DNA of 64,000 nt from Erythrobacter sp. QSSC1-22B. GTDB lineage: Bacteria; Pseudomonadota; Alphaproteobacteria; Sphingomonadales; Sphingomonadaceae. Each line of letters starts with the position of its first letter. The stretch's first letter is position 1. A model generated the notes under the pieces. It saw only the letters and a list, made by a program, of their open reading frames with translations. It was not told the DNA's origin and made no database searches. This document shows, in pieces, positions 42,276 through 49,603 of the stretch. Position numbers and translations under genes: made by a program. The stretch is taken from contig NZ_LZRP01000011.1 in assembly GCF_001678665.1 (NCBI RefSeq), positions 1 through 64,000 on the forward strand. The letters run 5' to 3'.

Positions 42276-43171
42276 ACACCGGGCACGGCTTGATCCTTGG
42301 CGGTCTGTCGACCGTGGCGGATCTCGATCTGGGCATTGCTGCCTATCGCGATACGCTGGGGCTTGAGCTGGTCGAGCTGGGCGAAGTGTCTGGCGAACTG
42401 AGCCGGGCGTGGAACTGCCCGACAAACGCGGGATCGCGCTATGCCGTCTTTCGTCCCGCCAGCGGCGCGCCCTGCTGGCTTCGCCTGGTCGAACAGCCCC
42501 ATCATCCGGACTTTCGGCCGACCCGCAGTTACGGATGGGCGGCCTTCGAATGCACGGTGAAGGACGTCTGGCACTGGCCGGACAGACTGCCGAAAGCGCA
42601 TTTCACGATCGTCGGACCGCCCAAGGAGCTGAGCGGTATCGAACCGGCCTTCATTCCGATGCAGGTCCTGGGTCCGGGCCGCGAGATGCTTTATCTCAAC
42701 CAGGTTCTGCGGGATATGCCGGGCAGCGATTTGCCCCGGGCGCAGGCGCCGATCGACCGCATCTTCATCTGCGTCCTGGCCGCACCCGACCGGGAGCGGG
42801 CTGTGGCTTGGTATACTCAACGGCTGCAGCTCGATCGGGGTGCGGATTTCACCATTCCCTATTCGATGATCAACCGTGCGTTCGACCTGTCGGCGGAAAC
42901 CCTGACCACGCTGACCATGATATCGGCGGGACGAATGCCGGTGGTGGAGGTCGATGACTATCCCGCGCAGGCTGACACGCGTTCGCGTCATGCCGATATG
43001 CTTCCGCCGGGCAACGCGGTAGTCACACTGGCCGTGCGCGATCTGGCATCCTGCGCTTGCACCTGGCTGGCCCCACCGGCGCGGCGTACGGGGGAACTCT
43101 ACGAAGGCAGGCTGTCCGCGGTCACCAAGGGCCCGGCGGGCGAGCTGCTCGAACTTATCGAGATCGGCTGA
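42272..43171 (+). CDS. VOC-family protein (dioxygenase/isomerase-like)
   Basis: A 299-residue cytoplasmic vicinal-oxygen-chelate protein with two halves. The first has LILGGLSTVADLDLGIAAYR (typical of the first VOC strand and helix), and the second IDRIFICVLAAPDRERAVAW followed by TLTTLTMISAGRMP. Family members are extradiol dioxygenases, glyoxalases or epimerases. Some act on methylmalonyl-CoA-like thioesters, which would fit an acyl-CoA pathway. The start overlaps the crotonase stop (ATGA), and the operon ends here, 10 bp from the convergent quinone oxidoreductase gene. The substrate is unknown. Confidence 0.8.
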   Translation: MNTGHGLILGGLSTVADLDLGIAAYRDTLGLELVELGEVSGELSRAWNCPTNAGSRYAVFRPASGAPCWLRLVEQPHHPDFRPTRSYGWAAFECTVKDVWHWPDRLPKAHFTIVGPPKELSGIEPAFIPMQVLGPGREMLYLNQVLRDMPGSDLPRAQAPIDRIFICVLAAPDRERAVAWYTQRLQLDRGADFTIPYSMINRAFDLSAETLTTLTMISAGRMPVVEVDDYPAQADTRSRHADMLPPGNAVVTLAVRDLASCACTWLAPPARRTGELYEGRLSAVTKGPAGELLELIEIG

Positions 43172-43181
43172 AGCTTAGCGC

Positions 43182-44159
43182 CTACGGCAGGAGTATGGTC
43201 GATCCCGTAGTCCCGCCGCTTTCCAGATCGCGATGCGCCTGGGCCGTGTCGAGCAGCGGGTAGGTCTGCCCGATGTTTATCGACAGGACGCCGCTTTCGA
43301 CCAGATCCCAGACCTTCTGCGAACCTTCTGCGCGTTCGCCGGGGTCGTCGTAATAATGGAACAGCATCGGGCGGGTGTTGTAGAGCGAACCTTTCATCGC
43401 GAGCACGCTGACATCGACCTCACCGACCGGCGCGTCAGCATTGCCATAATTGATGATCAGTCCGCGTTTGCCGGTCGCATCGAGGGAGGTCTCCCACGTC
43501 GATCGCCCGATCCCGTCGAATGTCACCCGAACGCCGGCACCGCCGGTAATTTCGCGCACCCTTTGGGCTGTGTGCTCCTGCTGGTAGAAGACGATGTGGT
43601 CCGCCCCGGCCGCGCGTGCGGCATCGGCCTTGGCTTCGGTGGAGACGGTGCCGATCACTTCGGCACCGATGTGCTTGAGCCACTGGACCAGCATCAGCCC
43701 GGTCCCGCCCGCCGCGGCATGCACCAGGACAGGCCAGCCTGCTTCGACCTTGCCACATCGGTCGGCAAGAAACTCTGCGGTGAAGGCCTTGATGGCCGCG
43801 GCGGCGGCGGTCCGGTCGTCGATCAAGTCCGGCAGGCGGAAGAGCTGCGCCGCGGCGATATTGCGGATGGTCGCGTAGGCGCCGTTCTGGGGTCCGATCG
43901 TAACGACCCGGTCGCCTTCGCGGTAGCCGGAGACATCCGGCCCCACCGCGACGATCCGGCCCGCCCCTTCTAGACCAAGCCCGCTCGGCAGTTCGGCAGG
44001 ATAGATCCCGCGACGGTAATAGGTGTCGATGTAGTTGAGCCCCACGGCGCCGTGTTCTAAAGTGACTTCGCCGGGGGCCGGGGGCGGCAATTCCTCCGTT
44101 ACCCATTCGATGACTTCGGGTCCACCAAGCTGGCGGATGACGGCGCGCGTGGTTTTCAT
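43182..44159 (-). CDS. NADPH:quinone oxidoreductase (zinc-free MDR family)
   Basis: A 325-residue MDR-superfamily enzyme of the quinone oxidoreductase branch (Qor-like). It shows LNYIDTYYRRGIYP near the N-terminus, GLEGAGRIVAVG, the Rossmann VLVHAAAGGTGLMLVQWL motif and GVRVTFDGIGRSTW. No structural-zinc cysteine cluster is present. It reduces quinones or the double bond of enones using NADPH, perhaps protecting against reactive intermediates. The ATG at 44159 overlaps the stop of the exported protein gene upstream (ATGA), so the two form one minus-strand unit controlled from operator 6. Confidence 0.92.
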   Translation of the reverse strand: MKTTRAVIRQLGGPEVIEWVTEELPPPAPGEVTLEHGAVGLNYIDTYYRRGIYPAELPSGLGLEGAGRIVAVGPDVSGYREGDRVVTIGPQNGAYATIRNIAAAQLFRLPDLIDDRTAAAAAIKAFTAEFLADRCGKVEAGWPVLVHAAAGGTGLMLVQWLKHIGAEVIGTVSTEAKADAARAAGADHIVFYQQEHTAQRVREITGGAGVRVTFDGIGRSTWETSLDATGKRGLIINYGNADAPVGEVDVSVLAMKGSLYNTRPMLFHYYDDPGERAEGSQKVWDLVESGVLSINIGQTYPLLDTAQAHRDLESGGTTGSTILLP

Positions 44160-44779
44160 GTCTGCTCCTCTACAGGACTGCAGCTGGCCTGGACCCATCG
44201 CAGGTTTATCCCGATCAGCGTCGCGTCCGGCGATGCCCAGCTATAGGCTTCCGCCCGTTCGGGATCGTCCTTGTGCATGTAGATGACCAGCGACGGCTTG
44301 TTCCGGCTGCCCTTGGACCAGGTCACGTTCCGCATGCGAAGGGTGACGTCAGGCGCGAGCCCGCTGCCTGGAAAAGCAATGCGCCCACCCTGATCGAACA
44401 CCGGAAGGTTGCCAGTAAAGCTCCAGTCAGGATTGCCATCGGCCTTATCGGTAAATTTGCGCACCGACACCCAGCAGGCGAAGGGCCGCGCCCGTCGTAG
44501 TTTAGTCGCACCGATCGCCCATCCGCTTTTGTCGAGAAGTTTGAGATCGGCAGGCGGATCGCTGCGCCATTCGCCTTCGATGCCACCATATGCGTCGAGC
44601 GGACGCCAGAATCCATCATCGCGAAATTGGAGAAACATGTCGGCAGATTTGATCCGGCCTTCTTCCTCGGCAAAATACGCATCCTCGACATTGGTCCAGA
44701 TACCTTCAGGGGGCAGCGCGTGTCCGCTCAACGCGGAAGCGAGCATGGCCAGCAGCACCAGGATTGGAAAGCCTTTCAT
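44156..44779 (-). CDS. Exported hypothetical protein
   Basis: A 207-residue protein with a signal peptide (LVLLAMLASALSGHA). The mature domain begins PPEGIWTNVEDAYF and contains WRPLDAYGGIEGEW, FACWVSVRKF, and a predicted beta-rich body ending INLRWVQASCSP. No family was recognised. The paired cysteines (FACWV and QASCS) may form a disulphide in the periplasm. Its ATG is 38 bp from operator 6 and its stop overlaps the quinone oxidoreductase start, so it belongs to the catabolic regulon. Function unknown. Confidence 0.7.
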   Translation of the reverse strand: MKGFPILVLLAMLASALSGHALPPEGIWTNVEDAYFAEEEGRIKSADMFLQFRDDGFWRPLDAYGGIEGEWRSDPPADLKLLDKSGWAIGATKLRRARPFACWVSVRKFTDKADGNPDWSFTGNLPVFDQGGRIAFPGSGLAPDVTLRMRNVTWSKGSRNKPSLVIYMHKDDPERAEAYSWASPDATLIGINLRWVQASCSPVEEQT

Positions 44780-44817
44780 CCCACGCGATGTAGCATACTG
44801 AAACGCGCAGGGAAGAG

Positions 44818-44829
44818 TTGTCCGGACAT
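44818..44829. promoter_or_regulatory. Island operator 6, TTGTCCGGACAT
   Basis: An 11-of-12 copy (last base T for A), followed by ATTT. It lies between the exported protein/quinone oxidoreductase unit (-) and the cytochrome c gene (+). It marks the right border of the island. Confidence 0.7.
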
Positions 44830-44904
44830 ATTTCGCTTGACGTGCAGCCGGGTATTTTCGACGGCTACGGGCACGGGCATTCGATCGGCGATGAGGATCC
44901 AGCG

Positions 44905-45372
44905 ATGATGGTACACGGCCAGACGGCGAGGGCACTTGTCATCCTACTTGCGGCTATCGCCGGCGGGTGCGGACCTCAGCAAACCGCAAACGGTCCGGAC
45001 AATGCCGCGCAGGAGACGCCGCCAAACAATTCGCGGACTGCGACGCTCTGGAACGATCTCAGCCCGTTGGCGGAACAGGGCCGCGACGTGTATGCTCGGT
45101 GCAGTTCCTGCCATGCGATTGCGCCTGGCGGCGCGCACGGGATCGGACCGAACCTCCACGGTATCATGGGCGCAAGGATCGGCGCGCAAGACGGATATGT
45201 CTACTCGTCCGCTCTCGCACGAGCCGACGGTGTCTGGACGGAAGAGCTGCTCGATTCCTGGCTGGAGAAACCCCGCGACAGTTTCCCCGGCCATAAGATG
45301 GCGTTCGGCGGATTGCCGAACCCTGACGATCGGGCCGCCGTCATCGCCTACATCGAAGCGGCGGGACGATAA
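44905..45372 (+). CDS. Lipid-anchored class I cytochrome c
   Basis: A 155-residue c-type cytochrome. The lipoprotein signal ends IAGGC (Cys22), then a Gln/Asn/Pro-rich linker, and the heme site CSSCH (66-70). The axial Met is in GHKMAFGGLPNP (Met131), and IGPNLHGIMG matches the class I c2/c550 pattern. It should sit on the periplasmic face of a membrane as an electron acceptor, possibly for the GlcD-like flavoprotein or a periplasmic oxidase. The ATG at 44905 has GAGG 8 nt upstream (the second ATG, 44908, is also possible); a longer frame upstream would cross operator 6. Confidence 0.9.
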   Translation: MMVHGQTARALVILLAAIAGGCGPQQTANGPDNAAQETPPNNSRTATLWNDLSPLAEQGRDVYARCSSCHAIAPGGAHGIGPNLHGIMGARIGAQDGYVYSSALARADGVWTEELLDSWLEKPRDSFPGHKMAFGGLPNPDDRAAVIAYIEAAGR

Positions 45373-45587
45373 GCGAAAGCGGGTAGAGTTGCCGATTTGC
45401 GAGCCGCATAGTCACAGGTGTCCTGTCCAAATGCCGCGGTCGTCGGAGAGGTCCGCTTTGCGCCCAAATACAAGCATTCCGATGAGCCTGGGTCGATCCT
45501 GTAAGCTGCCGATCGTTCAGCAACGGATCGGAGTTTCTCGGGTCCGCATTTTGACCCTGAATGCCAATTTGACGCGAGGTGACAACA
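45373..45587. other. Noncoding border region between island and region 2
   Basis: A 215-bp gap between the cytochrome c gene and the stop of the histidine phosphatase. No ORF with similarity was seen. A bulged hairpin (CCGATCGTT / AACGGATCGG, 45509-45531) followed by AGTTTCT could terminate the cytochrome gene. GC content and gene style change across this gap, consistent with an island border. Confidence 0.4.
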
Positions 45588-46259
45588 TCAATCGGGTTCG
45601 TAAGCGGCGCGGTCTACGTCACGAGCGATTTCATCCCAACGCGCAGCCGGAATGTGCGCAAGGATGTTTATGGTGCCATCATCCTCGCGATGCAGCACCA
45701 ACGCGTCACCTTCGTCGAGTAACCGCGTCGTAACGGCGTCGATCGTGCCGTGGTGGCCCAAAAGGACGAGCAACCCTTCCTTCGGTCGTTCATTCTCGAT
45801 CAGTCCCGTAACCTCGGCCAGCACGTCGTCGTAATCGCGCATTTTGCCGTCGGGTCCAATCAGTTCCGGAGTAATTTTATGGACTCCTCCGAACATCAAG
45901 CGCGCGCTTTCAACAGCGCGGCAATAAGTTGACGAGATTACGCGCCGAACTGGTAGGTTGAGCTTCTCAACTGCCATTCCAATTGCTCGAGCGCTTGCGC
46001 GTCCTGCTTCCGATAAACCTCGCTGCTGCTCGCAGGAACCAGCGACATACGGCTCAAAGTCCCAGCGCCCAGTGGTCTCGGTGCGGTCATGACGAAACAA
46101 TAGGATGAGGCGTTCACTGCGTAACCGCTCGATCAGCGGAGCATAGGCGGGGCCTAATCTCCCGCCCTCAATCACCGGCTCCGGTATTTCTGCACTCGGT
46201 GTTTGCGCCATGATGGGTGAGGCAATCGCGATCAACATCGCGGCAAAGAAGGGTCGCAT
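45588..46259 (-). CDS. Exported histidine phosphatase family protein
   Basis: A 223-residue protein with a signal peptide (AMLIAIASPIMAQ) and a histidine phosphatase domain. The phosphohistidine motif is LILLFRHDRTET (RHD in place of RHG). Then RVISSTYCRAVESARLMF and the second catalytic His in LLVLLGHHGTIDAV follow. It likely hydrolyses a phosphate ester or phosphoanhydride in the periplasm. The start lies 1 bp beyond the TonB receptor stop (TGA-G-ATG), so it is co-transcribed with that receptor. The pairing suggests the receptor imports a phosphorylated or phosphate-bearing compound; this is inference. Confidence 0.85.
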   Translation of the reverse strand: MRPFFAAMLIAIASPIMAQTPSAEIPEPVIEGGRLGPAYAPLIERLRSERLILLFRHDRTETTGRWDFEPYVAGSCEQQRGLSEAGRASARAIGMAVEKLNLPVRRVISSTYCRAVESARLMFGGVHKITPELIGPDGKMRDYDDVLAEVTGLIENERPKEGLLVLLGHHGTIDAVTTRLLDEGDALVLHREDDGTINILAHIPAARWDEIARDVDRAAYEPD

Positions 46260-46260
46260 C

Positions 46261-48411
46261 TCAGAAACTCGCCGCTAAGCCAACACCGGCGACACGCCCA
46301 CGCGCAACTGATGCACCCTCGACACCAGGGCCATAAAGCACCCCATTGAGCTCCTGCCGCGCATCCAACAAATTTCGTGCGAACAGATAAGCCTCGGTAT
46401 CGCCGAATCGCAGGCCCAGCCGTGCATCGACATTGTGATAGGCAGGCATATCAAAACTGTTCGCCACATCGGCGGCGCGCTTGCCGGCATATTGGTGGGT
46501 CAGCGCGAAAAGCGGTGTGAATGCGCGCCCGCCAAGCGAGGCCGGCTTGCCTGCATAGCTGAGCGTGACTGTGCTGCTAAACTCTGCGACATTGGGTATG
46601 CGGTTGCCGGGCACCGCGCCAGATTTGGCATCAGCGCTGCGGATCTCTCCCTCTGTCCATTGCGCTCCGCCCGCCAGCGACCAGCCTTCGGCGAGAGCAA
46701 CTTCAGCCTCCGCCTCGAGGCCATAGCTGCGCGTATCGAGATTGACCGGCACGAAAGTGAAGGTGATGAAGTCAAGCACGAACAACTGTTCATCGGTCAC
46801 GTCATTGTAAAAACCGGCAAGGTTGAAGCGGGCACGCCCGTCGAGCAACCGTGCCTTGAGGCCGGTCTCATAGGTCCAAGACGTGGAAGCCGCATAGGAT
46901 GCGCTGGCGATTCCAAAAGCCCCGTTCAACGTAAAGCGGGGAAAACCTCCGCTCTTCGCGCCGCGCCCGACGGTGGCATAGAGGTTGACGTCATCACTAG
47001 CTTCCCAGTTCAGCGCTGCGCGACCAGTCCACAGGTCGAAATCGGCACGCGAATTTTCGCTAAAGCTGGCTACGCTGCCGGGGAAGCCGACTCCGGTAAA
47101 TGACGCATCGAGCGTCTTCTCATCGCGGGTATAACGGCCGCCCAATGTCGCCTTAAGGCGTGGGCTGCCCAGCGGCGCTGTCACCTCGCCATAAATGGCA
47201 TAGGAATTGATGATCTGCTGCGCATCGCGGTCGCCGTTGAGGACCGGCGAGAAGCTCGAGCGGTTGTCGAGTTCGACATCGAAATCGGAGCCGAAATATA
47301 CCGCACCTGCTGCCCAAGCGACGGCCTGTTCAGCGGGACTGGAGAACCGCAACTCTTGGTAGAGGCGGCGCTCGCGCTCGCGCCAGTCGGAAAAGTCGAG
47401 CGGCGACAGGAAAGCCGACGACGGCAGACCGCCGAACAGCGGACCATAGATCAAGCCATCTGTGTCATCTGTGAGCTGCTCATTGTCGAAGCCGTTGATC
47501 GCGGTGATCGATGTGAAATCGACTCCGCCTAACGGTGCTTCTGCCTTCAGGCTCAACCCCCAGCCGGTGCGCTCGACCCGGTTTTCGGGATCGAGCTCGA
47601 CGACATCGCGGGGTTGGCCGCGCAGCACATAATAAAAGGGGTCACTATCCTGCCGGTCGATATTGGCGGTCAGAGTAAAGCGCGCTCCGCTCTGTCCGCC
47701 AGGTGTGAACACCAGCGTGCCGCGCGCAGCATAGCTGTCGCGGTCGCCGAGGCCTCCACCACCCGGCGCTATGTTGCGGATAAAACCGTCCATCGTTGAT
47801 TTGCGTGCGGTCAACCCTGCCGCGAGCCGGTCGGTGACCAGCGGTCCTGACAGCGATGCCTGAGCAAGACCAAAATCATTCTCGCCGCCTTCGAGCCGGA
47901 CGTCCGCCGCGAATACTTCCCCCGGCTGCCGTGTAGTAATGTTAAGCGCGCCGCCCTGACTGTTCCGGCCGAACAGGGTGCCCTGTGGTCCTCGCAGGAC
48001 CTCGATCCGCTCCAAATCGAGATAAGCAAATTCTGAAGCATAAACTGGTTGTGGCACGCCATCGACGTAGGTGACCACCGACCCGTCATCTGGACTAATC
48101 GCTTGGCTGAGCGGTCCGATACCACGCAACTGGAAGTAAGCGAACCGGCCATCATCGAAGCTTGTCAGCGAGAGGCCCGGCACTTGTCGAAAGAGTGAGA
48201 GAGTATCGTCAATACGTCGCGTAGCAAGCGTATCAGCGTCGAGCACAGTGAGCGTAAATGGAACGTCGCGCGCTCGCTCTTCGCGCAAGCGTGCGGTCAC
48301 AACGATTTCGTCGTCCTGCACTGAGGGTTCTGCTGAATTTTGGGCGGACGTCGATGCTGGCATGGCAGCCATGGCGGCCGACGTGAACAAAATGATGGAT
48401 TTAAAGCGCAT
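46261..48411 (-). CDS. TonB-dependent outer membrane receptor
   Basis: A 716-residue receptor. Signal peptide [19 protein letters not shown], TonB box [18 protein letters not shown], plug motifs [31 protein letters not shown] and [17 protein letters not shown]. The barrel ends [11 protein letters not shown]. No ligand can be assigned. AGGGG lies about 7 nt upstream of the ATG. It forms a two-gene unit with the histidine phosphatase and is separated by 95 bp from the AraC-type regulator gene, whose stop faces its promoter. It lacks the TTGTCCGGACAA operator of the island. Confidence 0.92.
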   Translation of the reverse strand: MRFKSIILFTSAAMAAMPASTSAQNSAEPSVQDDEIVVTARLREERARDVPFTLTVLDADTLATRRIDDTLSLFRQVPGLSLTSFDDGRFAYFQLRGIGPLSQAISPDDGSVVTYVDGVPQPVYASEFAYLDLERIEVLRGPQGTLFGRNSQGGALNITTRQPGEVFAADVRLEGGENDFGLAQASLSGPLVTDRLAAGLTARKSTMDGFIRNIAPGGGGLGDRDSYAARGTLVFTPGGQSGARFTLTANIDRQDSDPFYYVLRGQPRDVVELDPENRVERTGWGLSLKAEAPLGGVDFTSITAINGFDNEQLTDDTDGLIYGPLFGGLPSSAFLSPLDFSDWRERERRLYQELRFSSPAEQAVAWAAGAVYFGSDFDVELDNRSSFSPVLNGDRDAQQIINSYAIYGEVTAPLGSPRLKATLGGRYTRDEKTLDASFTGVGFPGSVASFSENSRADFDLWTGRAALNWEASDDVNLYATVGRGAKSGGFPRFTLNGAFGIASASYAASTSWTYETGLKARLLDGRARFNLAGFYNDVTDEQLFVLDFITFTFVPVNLDTRSYGLEAEAEVALAEGWSLAGGAQWTEGEIRSADAKSGAVPGNRIPNVAEFSSTVTLSYAGKPASLGGRAFTPLFALTHQYAGKRAADVANSFDMPAYHNVDARLGLRFGDTEAYLFARNLLDARQELNGVLYGPGVEGASVARGRVAGVGLAASF

Positions 48412-48506
48412 ACTGACCCCTAATCGAGGGACGCACTTATCCTAGCGGGACAGACCTCCGTCCGTGCCGCGCGGGAGTTTCAACCGTTGGATCCGGGAGC
48501 ATTTGC

Positions 48507-49487
48507 TTAGAAAGCGCGGGTCACCTCGCTCGGAAGTTTTCCGAAATGCCGACGGAATGCATCGGCGAAGCAACGGGGGCAGACATAACCTGCAGCGGCG
48601 GCGGCATCGCCGACCGACAGTCCGTCATACAGACTGTCGGCAGCCCGCTCCATGCGCCGCTGGCGAACATAACCGAAAATGGTGGTGCCGAAAGTCGCTT
48701 TGAAACTGCGCTTGAGCTTGAAGTCATTGATTCCAAGGAGCCGCGCAAGCTCAATGATCGAAGGCGGATCGTCGAGGTGCTCGTCGAGCCAGGCACGCGC
48801 ATCATGCATGTGCCTATCATTGGCTAAATCACGCATAGCTCGTTCATTCCGAGTTACAGCGTTGATTTGTGCTGCAAGTAGTCCGAGCGCGCAGGATTCA
48901 AGAAACATTGTTCGTGCCGCTCCCGTATATGGGGTGGCAAACATTTTCTCGGCTATTAGCGCTGATGAGGCGTCGAGAGGGGCGAGGCGTGAAACACTAA
49001 CTTGAGATGACGCATGACGCGCCATCTCGTCGAGCAAATCACCACTTTGGTGATGCCTTCCGAGAAGCTCGCGAAAAGCATCAGGCTCGAAACGTAGGGA
49101 TACGGTTCGAAAACCACTCTCTGGTAGGCAAAAAATTGACGATGTGCCACGGGACGCAGCCCCGGCCCACACGTCGAGTGGGCACGTCCTAAATTCCTCT
49201 CCTTCCATATCGAATGCTGCGCCGCCTTCCAGATGAAAGCCGATTCCGAAAACGTCAGCAGGTTCTTGGAAATGGAATAAGCAGCCGTCTCCTGCCGTCT
49301 GGCTGAGAACCAGATCGAACCCTTCTTGGAGGGACAAGGTTTCGACTGATGAAGACGCCCAGCGGGCCATAGGCGACCATGGCTCACTTTCGATTTCAAC
49401 ATCGCTACGCGCCGCTGTGTCGCTACGTCCCATATGATACAGTGTATCAATGTTACCTTCGGCGGTCGACGCTTTTGTCTGCTTCAC
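48507..49487 (-). CDS. AraC-family transcriptional regulator
   Basis: A 326-residue regulator. The C-terminal ~100 residues contain two HTH units of the AraC type (PPSIIELARLLGINDFKLKR and SVGDAAAAAGYVCPRCFADA, then FRRHFGKLPSEV). The N-terminal ~200 residues form an effector domain with a cupin-like pattern (FHFQEPADVFGIGFHLEGGA), resembling PchR/siderophore-responsive activators that control TonB receptors. The start is GTG 49487, with GAAGG 6 nt upstream; an in-frame ATG at 49433 is an alternative. It probably controls the receptor downstream or the ZnuD-like gene divergent from it. Confidence 0.85.
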   Translation of the reverse strand: MKQTKASTAEGNIDTLYHMGRSDTAARSDVEIESEPWSPMARWASSSVETLSLQEGFDLVLSQTAGDGCLFHFQEPADVFGIGFHLEGGAAFDMEGEEFRTCPLDVWAGAASRGTSSIFCLPESGFRTVSLRFEPDAFRELLGRHHQSGDLLDEMARHASSQVSVSRLAPLDASSALIAEKMFATPYTGAARTMFLESCALGLLAAQINAVTRNERAMRDLANDRHMHDARAWLDEHLDDPPSIIELARLLGINDFKLKRSFKATFGTTIFGYVRQRRMERAADSLYDGLSVGDAAAAAGYVCPRCFADAFRRHFGKLPSEVTRAF

Positions 49488-49572
49488 ACAGAGCCTTCAA
49501 AACCTTCGCGCCGCTTACGGGATCGCACGTCTCTCTTGCAGTCTAGCGGAAAGCTGCCTAACCGCCCTAGAG

Positions 49573-49584
49573 ATGTTGTAACAT
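49573..49584. promoter_or_regulatory. Zur-box-like palindrome ATGTTGTAACAT
   Basis: The sequence ATGTT-GT-AACAT lies 19 bp upstream of the ZnuD-like receptor start. It matches the alphaproteobacterial Zur-type palindrome (ATGTTATAACAT-like) at 11 of 12 positions. A similar site lies in front of the second Zur-like gene (63472). Confidence 0.65.
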
Positions 49585-49603
49585 ATTGCCTTGGAGAATC
49601 CCC

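Noticed and set aside
44993-45002. GTCCGGACAA inside the cytochrome c gene
   Set aside because: Left arm is CGG instead of TTG and the site is within coding sequence just downstream of operator 6.
45578-45588. Zur-box-like GGTGACAACAT near the histidine phosphatase stop
   Set aside because: Located at a 3-prime end with no gene to control and only half of the palindrome convincing.
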